DNA of 64,000 nt, from the NCBI GenBank assembly GCA_049840815.1, contig JASGJI010000017.1, forward strand, positions 372,001 to 436,000, read 5' to 3'. Shown here in pieces: positions 9,578 to 18,850 of this stretch. Positions within the stretch are counted from its first letter, which is position 1, and every line of letters starts with the position of its first letter. Origin of the DNA: JASGDN01 sp049840815 (lineage in GTDB: Bacteria > Chloroflexota > Chloroflexia > Thermomicrobiales > UBA6265). Both the position numbers and the translations under genes were made by a program. The notes under the pieces are model-generated. The model had not been told where the DNA came from. It did not search any database and worked only from the letters and a program-made list of their open reading frames with translations.

Positions 9578-9970
9578 CCGCCGGGCAATCCCGGTTCTGG
9601 GGACTTCTGACGTGTCATCCCGAGCAAGCGGATCAGCGGCATGCCGCCCTCCTTATGAGATGCCGCGCTGTCATCCCGAGCGGAGCAGCGGCACACGCGA
9701 CGGGGCATTCGGGATGCAGCGAAGTCGAGGGATCCGGTTGCATGGACGACGCCCGGCATGCAGCCTGATCCCGACCACTCGACGCGCTCCGTCGTCCGCA
9801 CGACGATCCCGCTCATCCGCTAGCTCGGGATGACAGCCAGCTTTTGCTGGGGCGAACGGCGCGCCGAACCAGTGGTCCGAGGGTTCGCCCTCCGTACGAG
9901 CGCGCTAGGCCAGCCGTTTCGTCCAGAAGGCAAGCCCTCTGTGGCCTGCCAACTGCATCCCCCGTTCGCG
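9578..9970. other. Intergenic region filled by a repeat element
   Basis: No convincing gene. Most of the space is occupied by the inverted-repeat element described at 9614-9834. It separates two convergent genes and may serve as their shared terminator. Confidence 0.6.
9614..9834. repeat. MITE- or REP-like element with 26-bp terminal inverted repeats
   Basis: The ends 9614-9639 and 9809-9834 are inverted copies of each other with two mismatches over 26 bases; both begin GTCATCCCGAGC. A third, partial copy of the same motif (GTCATCCCGAGCGGAGCAGC) starts near 9671 inside the element. It has no open reading frame of its own. This resembles non-autonomous, palindromic intergenic repeats; relatives elsewhere in the genome could not be checked. 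Confidence 0.7.
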
Positions 9971-11845
9971 CTACCCCTTCGGGGCGAGCAGGTGTTCCTC
10001 CAGGAAGGCGGCGATGTCGCGGAATGCCTTCTGCTCGTTCTCGCGCTTCGTGAAGCCGTGCCCCTCGTCCTCATACACATCGTAACGGACCTCGACCCCA
10101 CGGTCGCGCAGCTTCGCCACGATCTGGTCGCTCTCCGGCTTCACCACGCGCGGATCGTTCGCGCCCTGGATCACGAAGAGCGGGGTCACGATCTGGTCCA
10201 CATACGTGATCGGCGAGCGCTCCATCAGGAAATCGGCCTCCGTCTCCGGATCTCCCACCCACTTGGCCATCATCCGCCGCCACGTTGGCGGGACCGCCTT
10301 CGCGAACGTCACCAGGTTCGACGGCCCCACCAGATCGACCGCCGCCGCCCAGTAGTTCGGCAGGCGGGAGACGCAGGAGAGCGTCGCGAAGCCGCCAAAC
10401 GAGCCACCGTAGACGCCGATTCGGTCGGCATCGACCCAGTCCTGTGCGTGGAGGTACTGCACGGCGGCCTCGAAGTCCTTCAGCTCATCGCCGCCCCAAT
10501 CGTGGTGGATCAGGGTCTGGTAGGTCTTGCCGTACCCCGTGCTGCCGCGCACGTTCGGCGCAAGGACCGCGATCCCCCGGCTGGCGAGGTACTGGTAGAA
10601 CCCCGCGTAGGCGTAGGTCGGGCGTTCCTGCGACTCCGGCCCACCGTGGATCGAAAGGAGGACCGGTGCCTTCCCGCGCCCACCCTCCGGAATCGCGTCC
10701 GGATGCGGGCGATAGAGCCACGCCGGAATCAGCTGTCCATCGAAGGTCGGGTAGCGGATCAGCTCCGGTTCGACCATCGTCGCCGGGTCGATGCCGCCTA
10801 GCGCGCTCTGGGTGATCTGGCGTGGTTCGAGTGGTTGGGTCGCCATGTCGATCACGAAGACCTCAGCCGGGTGCGTCGGCTGCGTGAAGAGCGCACCCAG
10901 CTTCACGCCGTCGTCGGAGAGGGCCATCGTGCCCAGGACGCCGGTCGGCATCGGGATCGCCTCGGCGGGGGAGTCGATGCCCTGCGTCAGGTCCCGGCGA
11001 TAGAGGCGGGAGTAGCCGTCCTCGTTCACTTCCCAGACCAGCCAGCGCCCGTTGCGGGAGACGACGGCGTTGACGATCTCCCAGTCAGGAGCCTCGACCA
11101 GCGCGCGGGTTCCCGTCGCCAGGTCCTGATAGGCCAGCGACAGCGATTCGCGGCCCTCGGTCGTCACGAGCCAGAAGCCGGAGCCATCCGCCGCCCAGCC
11201 GACCGGTACATACATCACCTCGCCCTCGTGCGGCGTGACGTGCTCCGAGGCGCCCGTCGCGGCATCGAGGATGTGGATATCGATGTCGGTATTCGACTTC
11301 AGGTCCAGCACTAGCATGCGTGCGCCGTCCGGGGACCAGAAGAGCGGCTCCAGCACCCCGCCCTCCATCAGGGTCCGTTCGTCGCCCGTTGCTGCGTCCC
11401 GCACGATCACGTCCTGATCGGTGGGCACCCGGTCATTCGCGGCGAAGGCGAGCTGGCTGCCATCGGGCGACCAGCCGCACAGGAAGTGCTGGACTTGCTC
11501 GGTGACGGCAACCTCCTGTGGCAGGCCTCCGGTCGCGGGGATGGTGTAGATCTTCGTGAACTCGTCGCCGTCGTTGTCCGCCGTGAAGCCGATGGTCTCG
11601 CCATCCGGGGACCATACGATCTGGCGGACGGCCTGCCCGGCGGAAAGCGTGATCTGCGTCGGCCAGCCGCCCTCGGTGGATTGTCGCCAGAGGTTGAACT
11701 GGCCGGAGGTGTTGACGGAGTAGGCGATCTCGCGGCCATCCGGCGAGAAGGCGAGGGTGGGCATGAAGCGGCGGATCGCGGCGTACTGCGCGAAGGTTGG
11801 TTTCTGTGCCGTGCGTGCAGCGGTGGTGAGGGGCTGTGCGGACAT
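9971..11845 (-). CDS. S9 family serine peptidase (prolyl oligopeptidase type)
   Basis: 624 residues. The N-terminal two-thirds is a beta-propeller with repeated WSPDG blocks; the C-terminal alpha/beta-hydrolase domain has the nucleophile motif GGSFGG near residue 481, Asp in GANDPRV near 563 and His in EDEGHGF near 597. These enzymes cleave short peptides, usually behind Pro or as acylaminoacyl peptidases. No signal peptide is seen, so it is probably cytoplasmic. AAGGG precedes the ATG. It is the last gene of a leftward cluster and has a 75-base gap from the gene upstream. Confidence 0.93.
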   Translation of the reverse strand: MSAQPLTTAARTAQKPTFAQYAAIRRFMPTLAFSPDGREIAYSVNTSGQFNLWRQSTEGGWPTQITLSAGQAVRQIVWSPDGETIGFTADNDGDEFTKIYTIPATGGLPQEVAVTEQVQHFLCGWSPDGSQLAFAANDRVPTDQDVIVRDAATGDERTLMEGGVLEPLFWSPDGARMLVLDLKSNTDIDIHILDAATGASEHVTPHEGEVMYVPVGWAADGSGFWLVTTEGRESLSLAYQDLATGTRALVEAPDWEIVNAVVSRNGRWLVWEVNEDGYSRLYRRDLTQGIDSPAEAIPMPTGVLGTMALSDDGVKLGALFTQPTHPAEVFVIDMATQPLEPRQITQSALGGIDPATMVEPELIRYPTFDGQLIPAWLYRPHPDAIPEGGRGKAPVLLSIHGGPESQERPTYAYAGFYQYLASRGIAVLAPNVRGSTGYGKTYQTLIHHDWGGDELKDFEAAVQYLHAQDWVDADRIGVYGGSFGGFATLSCVSRLPNYWAAAVDLVGPSNLVTFAKAVPPTWRRMMAKWVGDPETEADFLMERSPITYVDQIVTPLFVIQGANDPRVVKPESDQIVAKLRDRGVEVRYDVYEDEGHGFTKRENEQKAFRDIAAFLEEHLLAPKG

Positions 11846-11920
11846 GGGTATCCCTTCGGTGCGGTGATGCGTGACCGTATGAATCCCCTTGCGGGAGGAT
11901 ACGACGATTTATCCGTGTTG

Positions 11921-12313
11921 TCAGTTCGGTGGGTTCCCGACTTCCACGACCGCGACGCGGTCCGCGCCGAGCATGTCCAGCACGCAATGGATTGGCCGGG
12001 GGATGGCGTGACGCACCGTGTTCCGGTCAACGGTCTGGAACGCGCCGATCGGCAGGGTGACGCCGTGTGTGGTGAGGCTCGCCGGCCCGCCCGCCTCGAT
12101 ATTCCGCTGCCAGTCCGTTGTCTCGCCGTAGGTGAGGGCGATGATGTACCGATCGCCATCGCGAAAGGCCAGCAGTGGCACGGTATAGGGCTTCCCGCTG
12201 CGACGCCCGGTGTGGGAGATGAGGATGAATGGCGGGATGCGGCCGGCGAAATGATGGGTGATGCGGTTCAGCCCATCGCGGTTCACCTTTGCGATCGCGC
12301 GGGGAATCGGCAT
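11921..12313 (-). CDS. F420-type nitroreductase/quinone reductase (Ddn family)
   Basis: A 130-residue single-domain protein of the deazaflavin-dependent nitroreductase family (DUF385). The hallmark is ILISHTGRRSGKPYTVPL around residues 31-48, followed by WQRNIEAGGPA. Family members use reduced F420 to reduce quinones or nitro compounds. AGGAG lies six bases before the ATG. It follows the ABC permease gene by 24 bases and is probably in the same operon. Confidence 0.88.
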   Translation of the reverse strand: MPIPRAIAKVNRDGLNRITHHFAGRIPPFILISHTGRRSGKPYTVPLLAFRDGDRYIIALTYGETTDWQRNIEAGGPASLTTHGVTLPIGAFQTVDRNTVRHAIPRPIHCVLDMLGADRVAVVEVGNPPN

Positions 12314-12337
12314 CGCCTGCTCCTGTCTCGCGTGCGA

Positions 12338-13141
12338 TCAGGCGTAGATGTCGCGGCGGTTGAAGAGCATCGTGGCGGCGAGGGTGAGGATGATGGTCGC
12401 GCCAAGCAGCGTCGCCATGCCCGGCCACCACAGTCCTTCGGTGACCGCGACGCCATAGTAGTTGTAGGCGGAGAACCAGCGCACCCAGGAGATCGATGGC
12501 GCCAGCCGTCCGATCACGTTCAGCAGGTACATCAGGAAGAGCACGCCCGCCGGAATGCCCAGCGCCCACGAGCGTTGCCGCACGATGGACGATATCGCCA
12601 GCGAGAGCGCCCCGAAGGCGATTGAGAGGGGCCACAGCGCGAACGCGGCTCGCCATGCCTGCCGCACCGTGAGGCTGAGATCGAGTACCTGCGCCATGCC
12701 CCAGAGCACGACGGCCAACGCGCTCACGATGGCCAGTAGGTACGTCGCGATCACCAGGAAGGAGCCGATCACGATCTGCCAGCGCGGCAGCAGATTCCCG
12801 AGCAGGATGTCCAGCCGGCCACGTTCCTCCGCCCCTGCGATCACGCCGGAGAGGGCGATCATCGCGAAGAAGGGCAGCAGGATCGGCAGGATCACGCCAA
12901 ACACCTGCGCCGAGAGGAACGACGCCAGCTGCGTGAAGTCCGTGATGTTGAACGCCGCCCGCATGTTCGCGGGCAGGGCGTTGAGGTTCAGCGCCCCCCG
13001 GATCGACGGATAGACCGAGACGAGCACCCCCGTATACAGCGACAACCCGACTGCCCAGAAGAGCGTCGTGCGCCATTCCGCGCGGTAGCGGAACGTCGTG
13101 TAGATGCGGAAGGTGTCGGCGGTGGAGGTGGAAGTGCTCAT
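12338..13141 (-). CDS. ABC-2 type exporter permease
   Basis: 267 residues with six predicted membrane helices and no transported-substrate domain. It resembles the permease half of ABC exporters in drug or antibiotic resistance. Features are the cytoplasmic AGAEERGRLDILLGNLLPR element after the second helix and the C-terminal LFNRRDIYA end typical of ABC-2 permeases. Its start lies one base beyond the stop of the MFS gene, so they are cotranscribed; its natural partner is probably the ATPase at 14490-15395. Confidence 0.88.
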   Translation of the reverse strand: MSTSTSTADTFRIYTTFRYRAEWRTTLFWAVGLSLYTGVLVSVYPSIRGALNLNALPANMRAAFNITDFTQLASFLSAQVFGVILPILLPFFAMIALSGVIAGAEERGRLDILLGNLLPRWQIVIGSFLVIATYLLAIVSALAVVLWGMAQVLDLSLTVRQAWRAAFALWPLSIAFGALSLAISSIVRQRSWALGIPAGVLFLMYLLNVIGRLAPSISWVRWFSAYNYYGVAVTEGLWWPGMATLLGATIILTLAATMLFNRRDIYA

Positions 13142-13142
13142 G

Positions 13143-14345
13143 TCAGACGCCTTGGGGCGATGGGTGCGGCTGGGCGCGGGTGCGGAGCGCGAGGACGATC
13201 AGGAGGGATAGTGCCAGAGTCGAAAGGCCTGTTGCCAGCAGCAGTGCCCTGTCCGCGCTCGCGTGGGTCAGGATGGCGGCAAAGACGGGCGGCGCGGTCG
13301 CGAAGGCAAGGTTCAGCGGAAGTGCCAGGCGCATCGAGGCACGGGCGTAGGCCTCCCGCGGGAAGACTGCGAGGGGAATCGTGCTGCGGGCAACGGCCAT
13401 CGTGCCACCCGCAAGGCCATACATCACGACAAAGGCGAACACCACCGTGCTCCCCGTTCCTACCAGGAGCAGGATGTACGCCAGTGGGAGGACGGCCGAG
13501 GCCATCAATCCGGAGGTGAGGCCGCTCCAGCGTTTCCCGCCGAGCACATCCACCGCCCGGGCACCGATCTGGATCAACCCGAGCGACGATGCGATGGCGA
13601 CCGCTTCCGTTCGGGAGAGACCGCGATCCTCGAAGAGGGGGATCAATGTCAGCGAGAAGCCCCAGGTGATGAAGCCGTTGGCGGCGATGGCCCCGGCCAT
13701 CAGCCAGAAGGCCGACCAGTCGAGCGAAATCGTCCCGGTCGCGGCGGTGGCAGCGTCCGTTTTCGCGACCGGCTCGTGCGCCGGGACGGCCCAGCGGATC
13801 AGCGGCAGGCAGATGACGAGGAAGCTCGCCGCCATGACGGCGAGCGTGATGCGCCATCCGGCGGCATCGTCGAGCGCGTTGGCGAGCGGCCAGAAGATGG
13901 TGGAGGCGAGGCCGCTGAAGAGCGCGAGGATACCGATCCATTGTCGGGCGTTGTCCCCTGCGATGTCGGCGACGGCGATCTGGGCGGCGGTGGTGAGGAT
14001 GCCCGCCCCGGCGACCCCGAGCAGCACCCATGGCGCGAGGTAGGTGATGCGGCCCTGCGCCCCCGCGAGCAGGAGCAGGGCCAGCGAGGCGAGGATGGTG
14101 CCAGCCGTCATTACCGCGCGGGTGCCGAATCGCTCGAAGGTGCCGGCGAGAAACCACGAGATGGCCGCCAGCACGACGAGCATGACGGTTGGTCCCAGCA
14201 GGGCGACAGTGAGGCTGAACCCGAGATCGGCGGCGATGCGATCTCCCAGCACGCCGGGAAGGTTGAAGGTGGACCCCCAGCCGATGATCTGGGTGATTCC
14301 GATCGCTCCGACCCGGGGGAGCAGTCGCAAGGAGTCTCGTCGCAT
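13143..14345 (-). CDS. MFS transporter
   Basis: 400 residues and about twelve membrane helices. I chose the ATG at 14345 (MRRDSLRLLPRVG) because helix 1 follows directly; the extension to 14483 overlaps the spacer behind the ABC ATPase gene. The sequence GWGSTFNLPGVLGDRIAADLG resembles the monocarboxylate/OFA-like arm of the superfamily. It stands between an ABC ATPase gene and an ABC permease gene on the same strand, an unusual interruption of an exporter pair. Substrate unknown. Confidence 0.88.
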   Translation of the reverse strand: MRRDSLRLLPRVGAIGITQIIGWGSTFNLPGVLGDRIAADLGFSLTVALLGPTVMLVVLAAISWFLAGTFERFGTRAVMTAGTILASLALLLLAGAQGRITYLAPWVLLGVAGAGILTTAAQIAVADIAGDNARQWIGILALFSGLASTIFWPLANALDDAAGWRITLAVMAASFLVICLPLIRWAVPAHEPVAKTDAATAATGTISLDWSAFWLMAGAIAANGFITWGFSLTLIPLFEDRGLSRTEAVAIASSLGLIQIGARAVDVLGGKRWSGLTSGLMASAVLPLAYILLLVGTGSTVVFAFVVMYGLAGGTMAVARSTIPLAVFPREAYARASMRLALPLNLAFATAPPVFAAILTHASADRALLLATGLSTLALSLLIVLALRTRAQPHPSPQGV

Positions 14346-14489
14346 CGTCCCTGAACCTTCGTGTGTCGTGTCCGATCTGGCCGGCGCTCTCCGTATGGAA
14401 AGCTTTTCATACGACCGCATGTTCGCATGTCGAGGGTCAGATGGGAAGGGCGCACGAGCATTCCAGACGGTGCCGACAGTCATGTGCCG

Positions 14490-15395
14490 TCAGGCATAGT
14501 AGGTGAGGAAGAGTTCCTCCAGCGGCGGACGTTCGGCGTCGAACATCTCCACGGGGTGGTCGCTTGCCAGCTTCACGATGGCGTCCATGCCGCCGTGCGC
14601 CTGGAACGTCAGGCGGCGCCCGTCGTCGTCCACGGCGAACTTCTGGACGCCGGGTGCGTTCGCGAATGCCTGGATCGTCGCTGGGTTCAGCGGCTGGGCG
14701 AACTGGATGCGCACGTAGCGGAAGGCGCGTTCGGTGAGGGCCGAGGGCTGCTCGATCGCGGCAAGCTCGCCATCGCGGATGATGCCGACGCGGTCGGCGA
14801 GGCGTTCGACTTCGGAGAGGATGTGGGAGGAGAAGAAGATCGTGCCGCCCGCCGCGCGTGTTTCATCGAGGATGGTCAGGAACTCTTCCTGCACCAGGGG
14901 ATCGAGGCCGCTCGTGGGTTCGTCGAGCGTGATGACGTCAGGGTGATGGAAGAGCGCCTGGATGATGCCCATCTTCTGCTTGTTGCCGCGTGAGAGGCGG
15001 CGCATCGGGCGGGTGAGGTCGGCATCGAGGCGTTCGGCCAGCTGGCGGGCGTAGGGCAGGTGCTCTTGCGCGCCACGGAGGTCGGCGAAGAAGCGGAGCA
15101 TCTGCTCCCCGGTCATGCGGTCCTCGAGACTGAACTCGCTGGGCAGGTTCCCGAGCCGGCGGTGGATGGCGACGGCATCGCGCTGGCTGTCCATGCCGAG
15201 GACCTCGGCGCGGCCGGAGGTGGGACGGAGGAAGCCGAGGATCGTGCGCAGGGTGGTCGACTTGCCCGCGCCGTTTGGCCCGAGGAAGCCGAAGATCTCG
15301 CCGCGCTCGATGCGCATGGTGACGTTGCGGATGCCCCGGTTCTCGCCGTAGGTCTTGGTGAGGTCGAATGTCTCGATGGCGGGGGATGATGGCAC
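14490..15395 (-). CDS. ABC exporter ATP-binding protein
   Basis: 301 residues. Walker A is GPNGAGKST, the signature is LSRGNKQKMG, Walker B is VITLDEPTSGLD and the H-loop is SSHILSEVERLADRVG. The C-terminal 80 residues are the extension common in DrrA/CcmA-like exporters. I chose GTG at 15395 because AGGAG lies six bases before it and the ABC fold starts right after; an in-frame start at 15548 would overlap the upstream permease gene. It probably energises the permease at 12338-13141. Confidence 0.92.
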   Translation of the reverse strand: MPSSPAIETFDLTKTYGENRGIRNVTMRIERGEIFGFLGPNGAGKSTTLRTILGFLRPTSGRAEVLGMDSQRDAVAIHRRLGNLPSEFSLEDRMTGEQMLRFFADLRGAQEHLPYARQLAERLDADLTRPMRRLSRGNKQKMGIIQALFHHPDVITLDEPTSGLDPLVQEEFLTILDETRAAGGTIFFSSHILSEVERLADRVGIIRDGELAAIEQPSALTERAFRYVRIQFAQPLNPATIQAFANAPGVQKFAVDDDGRRLTFQAHGGMDAIVKLASDHPVEMFDAERPPLEELFLTYYA

Positions 15396-15480
15396 CGGGG
15401 ACTCCTGCACGATTGCTGGGCCGCCGGTCGTTGCGGAAGGCGGTTGCGGGAAGTCTACTGGTGCGGAGGGGATGTCGCCG

Positions 15481-16395
15481 TCACGACCAGCGCGAGAGTC
15501 CTCCATCCCGCTGCGCTTTCCGGATGCCGGCCCGGAAGGCTGATGCACCCAATGCCAGCGAGCCGAGCGTCATGACCGCGACGATCAGGACATCGCTGGC
15601 GAGCGGCGAGAGTGTCCCGATCCGGGCCAATGGCGCTGGGTGATCGTGCAGCAGCAGGCGGCGGATCGCGTCGATCGTGTAGGTCTGCGGCAGGCAGCGG
15701 GCGACAGCATAGAGCGGACCTGGCAGCTCCGATGGTGGGAAGTACGCCCCCGCGACCAGACCCTGCAGCACGCCGACCAGCCATGAGATGGGATCGTTGA
15801 ATCCCTTCGCGTTGATCAGCATGAACATCGACGCCGAGATCAGACCGATCCCGAGCACGGCGAGCGTTCCCAGAATCAGCACCCCGGCTGCCAGCAGCAG
15901 GTCACCCGCGCTGGCGGATAGCCGTGCCCCGAACGCCGCCCCGATCCCCACCAGGAACATTGCGCTGATCGTCGCGTTCACGAGGATCCAGAGCACATCG
16001 CCGATCACATTCACGATCAGCGGGCAGGGTGAGAACATCAGCGATTCCAGCCGCATCGACCAGTAGGCGTCGGCGATAGAGTGATATGGCCCGGTGAGCG
16101 CCTGTTGCAGGAAGGTGTTGATGACGATGCCGACCGCTAGGAATCCGGCGGTCGCGGCGGTCCAGGTCTCCCCGCCGATGGCGCGGCCCACGAAGAAGAA
16201 GACGCTCGCCTGCGCGAGCATCGTCAGGATGTCCATCACCGAGCTGACCCGGAATTGCAACCAGAGCTGTGCCTGCCGCCGCATCAGCACCGGGATGATG
16301 TTCGCCAGGTAGGGCCAGCCACGTACCGGCGGTGGGTCGAAGCGGCCTGCCTCGGGCGGGAACGGACGCTGGGATGAGGGTTGGAGGTCGATCAT
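15481..16395 (-). CDS. ABC-2 type exporter permease
   Basis: 304 residues, six membrane helices after a cytoplasmic N-terminus. Helix 1-2 region (LWLQFRVSSVMDILTMLAQASVFF) and the late LQGLVAGAYFPPSELPGPLYAVARCLPQTY-like segment, here split over the last helices, fit the DrrB/NodJ type. Its ATG overlaps the stop of the ATPase gene at 16392-16395, so the two genes form one exporter module. The transported compound is unknown. Confidence 0.9.
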   Translation of the reverse strand: MIDLQPSSQRPFPPEAGRFDPPPVRGWPYLANIIPVLMRRQAQLWLQFRVSSVMDILTMLAQASVFFFVGRAIGGETWTAATAGFLAVGIVINTFLQQALTGPYHSIADAYWSMRLESLMFSPCPLIVNVIGDVLWILVNATISAMFLVGIGAAFGARLSASAGDLLLAAGVLILGTLAVLGIGLISASMFMLINAKGFNDPISWLVGVLQGLVAGAYFPPSELPGPLYAVARCLPQTYTIDAIRRLLLHDHPAPLARIGTLSPLASDVLIVAVMTLGSLALGASAFRAGIRKAQRDGGLSRWS

Positions 16396-17471
16396 GCGGC
16401 AAGCTCTTCCAGGATGGGTGCGTCCGGTTCGGGCATTCCCCGGGTCACGTCGAAGAAGACGTCCTCCAACGATGGGGCGATGGCATGAATGGCATTGGGT
16501 TCGAGTCCGATTCCACTCGCGATGGTGACGAGGTCGCGCTGGTCGTTGCCGTCGCCGAGGAGGATGCGCAGGGTCGTGCCGGTCTCGGTTGGGAACTCTT
16601 GCAGACGCAGGATCGCCGGGTGATCGCGCAGCCTCGGGATTGCGTCATCCTGCGCGGTCGTGATCCCGATCTCCGCGACGCGCTTTGCCCGTGCGGCGAG
16701 CAGCGCGGACGGGGTGTCGCAGGCGACGATGAGGCCGCGATGGACGATCGCGACCCGGTCGCAGAGGCGCTCGGCCTCGGTCATGTTGTGGGTGGTCATC
16801 AGGACGGTCTGGCCAAGCTCTCGGTTCAACTTCGTACGGATGAACTCCTGGATGTCGGCTGCGGAGATGGGATCGACATTCGCGGTCGGTTCGTCCAACA
16901 CGAAGCAGGGCGTCAGCGAAAGCAGTCCCTTCGCGATGGCGAGGCGTTGCCGCATCCCGCTGGAGAACGCCATCGGGAGTGTCGCGCCCTGATCTTCAAG
17001 TCCGACTGCTAGCAGCGCTTCACGCGCTCGCACCGTTGTCGTGGCGGCGTCGAGGCCAAAGAGCCGACCCCAGAACGCGAGGTTGCGATCCACGGAGATG
17101 TGCGAGTCGAATGAGAGCCAGCCGCCCGATGGCACGACCGAGAGCGACGCTCGCGCCTCGGCGGGTTGGCGCTGGACGTCGTATCCGGCGATGCGGATGG
17201 TGCCGGTCGTCGGGGCGAGGATGGTGGAGATGATCTTGACGAGCGTCGACTTGCCGGCGCCGTTTGGCCCGAGCAGGCCGAAGAACTCCCCGGCTCGCAC
17301 GTCGAACGAGACATCCTCCACCGCGACGGTGCGGCCCTTGCTCGCCCCGTGAAAGAGATTCTTCCGGCCGAGCAGGCTCAGCAGGTAGTCGACCCACATG
17401 TCCTGCGAATTGGAGTTGGCGTTGGGATTCGCGTACGTGAAGACCTTCGAGACGTGCTCGACCTCGATCAT
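16392..17471 (-). CDS. ABC exporter ATP-binding protein
   Basis: 359 residues. Walker A is GPNGAGKST, the signature segment is FSSGMRQRLAIA (Ser-Ser-Gly variant), Walker B is FVLDEPTANVDP and the switch His is in TTHNMTEAERL. An N-terminal extension of about 60 residues (MWVDYLLSLLGRKNLF) precedes Walker A, as in CcmA-like and NatA-like subunits. It is translationally coupled to the permease at 15481-16395. GGAG precedes the ATG by six bases. Confidence 0.92.
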   Translation of the reverse strand: MIEVEHVSKVFTYANPNANSNSQDMWVDYLLSLLGRKNLFHGASKGRTVAVEDVSFDVRAGEFFGLLGPNGAGKSTLVKIISTILAPTTGTIRIAGYDVQRQPAEARASLSVVPSGGWLSFDSHISVDRNLAFWGRLFGLDAATTTVRAREALLAVGLEDQGATLPMAFSSGMRQRLAIAKGLLSLTPCFVLDEPTANVDPISAADIQEFIRTKLNRELGQTVLMTTHNMTEAERLCDRVAIVHRGLIVACDTPSALLAARAKRVAEIGITTAQDDAIPRLRDHPAILRLQEFPTETGTTLRILLGDGNDQRDLVTIASGIGLEPNAIHAIAPSLEDVFFDVTRGMPEPDAPILEELAA

Positions 17472-17547
17472 GGAAAAGCTCCGGTTGTGGTGCGAGGGAT
17501 CATCCGTAGCGGTTCAGCGTGTCTGAACCATCGGCCAGAGGCCGATA

Positions 17548-18765
17548 TCAGGGGTGTGTTGAAAGTGTCTGGTCGTCGATCAGGAGGAGCCGCGTCGCGT
17601 CCGGTGTGTACGCAAAGGTGATCGACGCCGTGCGCTGGACGGCGGAGAGCGTAACGAGGATCGCGCCCTGTCCCTCGACCGTTGTCTCCTGAATGGGCTC
17701 GGTGCGGATCTGTCCTTCATTGCGCCAGAATGCGTTCCCGCTCGGGTGGTTCATGGCGACGCTGCTCAGGTTGCCCTGCTGGTGCAGGTTGCCGCATCGC
17801 GGGCACCAGAACTCGATGTTCCGATCTGGATCAGTGGTTTGTACCCAGGGCGTTGGCCGGGTGAATACCGGGGTGGAACAGCGCGGGCAGCGGACCAGGT
17901 CATCACGGTGCATGATCGTCCAGAGTGTGCCAAACGTGCGGTCGAGCAGTTCCTGGGCCGACATCGATGGGGAAAGGCTGGCGGTGTTCCCGGGAATCCT
18001 GGTGTCAACGCATCGAGGCGGGCGGAACCAGCCCATCACATAGTGGGTGGCTTCTGCGCAGCAGACCGGGCAGTGCAGGTGGTAGCTAGATCCATCGCGC
18101 CAGACGGTCTTGATGAGTCTGGTCGATCCGCAGGTCGGGCACCAGAGGCGTGAAGGTGTTGTGATCGTCGGGGAAATCGCGGCAAGAGCGTCCGCGAAAT
18201 CCGCCGGGAAGAGTTCGTCGATGGCCTTGCGGACCGCGTTCCGCGCCCGTTGTAGACGCACACCGACATGCGCGGCGGTCTGGCCCTCTGCGAGCGCGAT
18301 GTCTGCGATCGATTCCTCCTGCAGGTATCGCCGTACCAACAGGTCGCGCGCGGCCGGGGCGACCGTTTCCAGTGCCCGTCCGAGGGCGTTCCGAAGCTCG
18401 TCCTGCTCGCTGAACCAGACTGGGTCAAGGGCATCGTTGGTGTCCGGCAGCGTGTCGGCAAGCGCCTCCGGATCGAGGGGGTCGAGCCGGGAGCCTCCAG
18501 CCGCACGTTGCCAGCGCAGGAGCACATTGCGGGCGATCGCCGCCAGCCAGGGCCGGGCGCCACGGTCCCCGATCGTGAACCGAGCCCGAATCCGCCACGC
18601 CTCGACCAGTGTCTCCTGCGTCAGGTCCTCCGCGAGCGATGCCTGGCCGCCGCAACGGGCCAGGAACCAGCGGACGAGCCAGTCGCGTTCGGCGGCGACG
18701 GTCTCGTTAAACCCCGCGTGGGACTCGATGATTGGGTGTCGGTGGGGGTGGTTGATGGCGGCCAC
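17548..18765 (-). CDS. ECF-type sigma factor with C-terminal zinc ribbons
   Basis: 405 residues. Residues about 25-90 contain region 2 (ASLAEDLTQETLVEAWRIR, ARPWLAAIARNVLLR) and 125-185 contain region 4 (APAARDLLVRRYLQEESIADIA, HVGVRLQRARNAVRKAI). Both halves needed for a sigma factor are intact. Unlike ordinary ECF factors of about 180 residues, it carries 200 more, with four CxxC pairs at 209-212, 232-235, 293-296 and 321-324, a pattern expected for two zinc ribbons. GTG at 18765 has AGGAG nine bases upstream. No anti-sigma gene is adjacent; the ABC exporter genes follow after 76 bases. Targets are unknown. Confidence 0.87.
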   Translation of the reverse strand: MAAINHPHRHPIIESHAGFNETVAAERDWLVRWFLARCGGQASLAEDLTQETLVEAWRIRARFTIGDRGARPWLAAIARNVLLRWQRAAGGSRLDPLDPEALADTLPDTNDALDPVWFSEQDELRNALGRALETVAPAARDLLVRRYLQEESIADIALAEGQTAAHVGVRLQRARNAVRKAIDELFPADFADALAAISPTITTPSRLWCPTCGSTRLIKTVWRDGSSYHLHCPVCCAEATHYVMGWFRPPRCVDTRIPGNTASLSPSMSAQELLDRTFGTLWTIMHRDDLVRCPRCSTPVFTRPTPWVQTTDPDRNIEFWCPRCGNLHQQGNLSSVAMNHPSGNAFWRNEGQIRTEPIQETTVEGQGAILVTLSAVQRTASITFAYTPDATRLLLIDDQTLSTHP

Positions 18766-18850
18766 GGGCGGCGACTCCTGGTTGGCGAGCGATCCTTCCG
18801 TCCGCTCCTGTCCATCAATCGCGATTCATGGCCGGACCATAACAAGGAGT

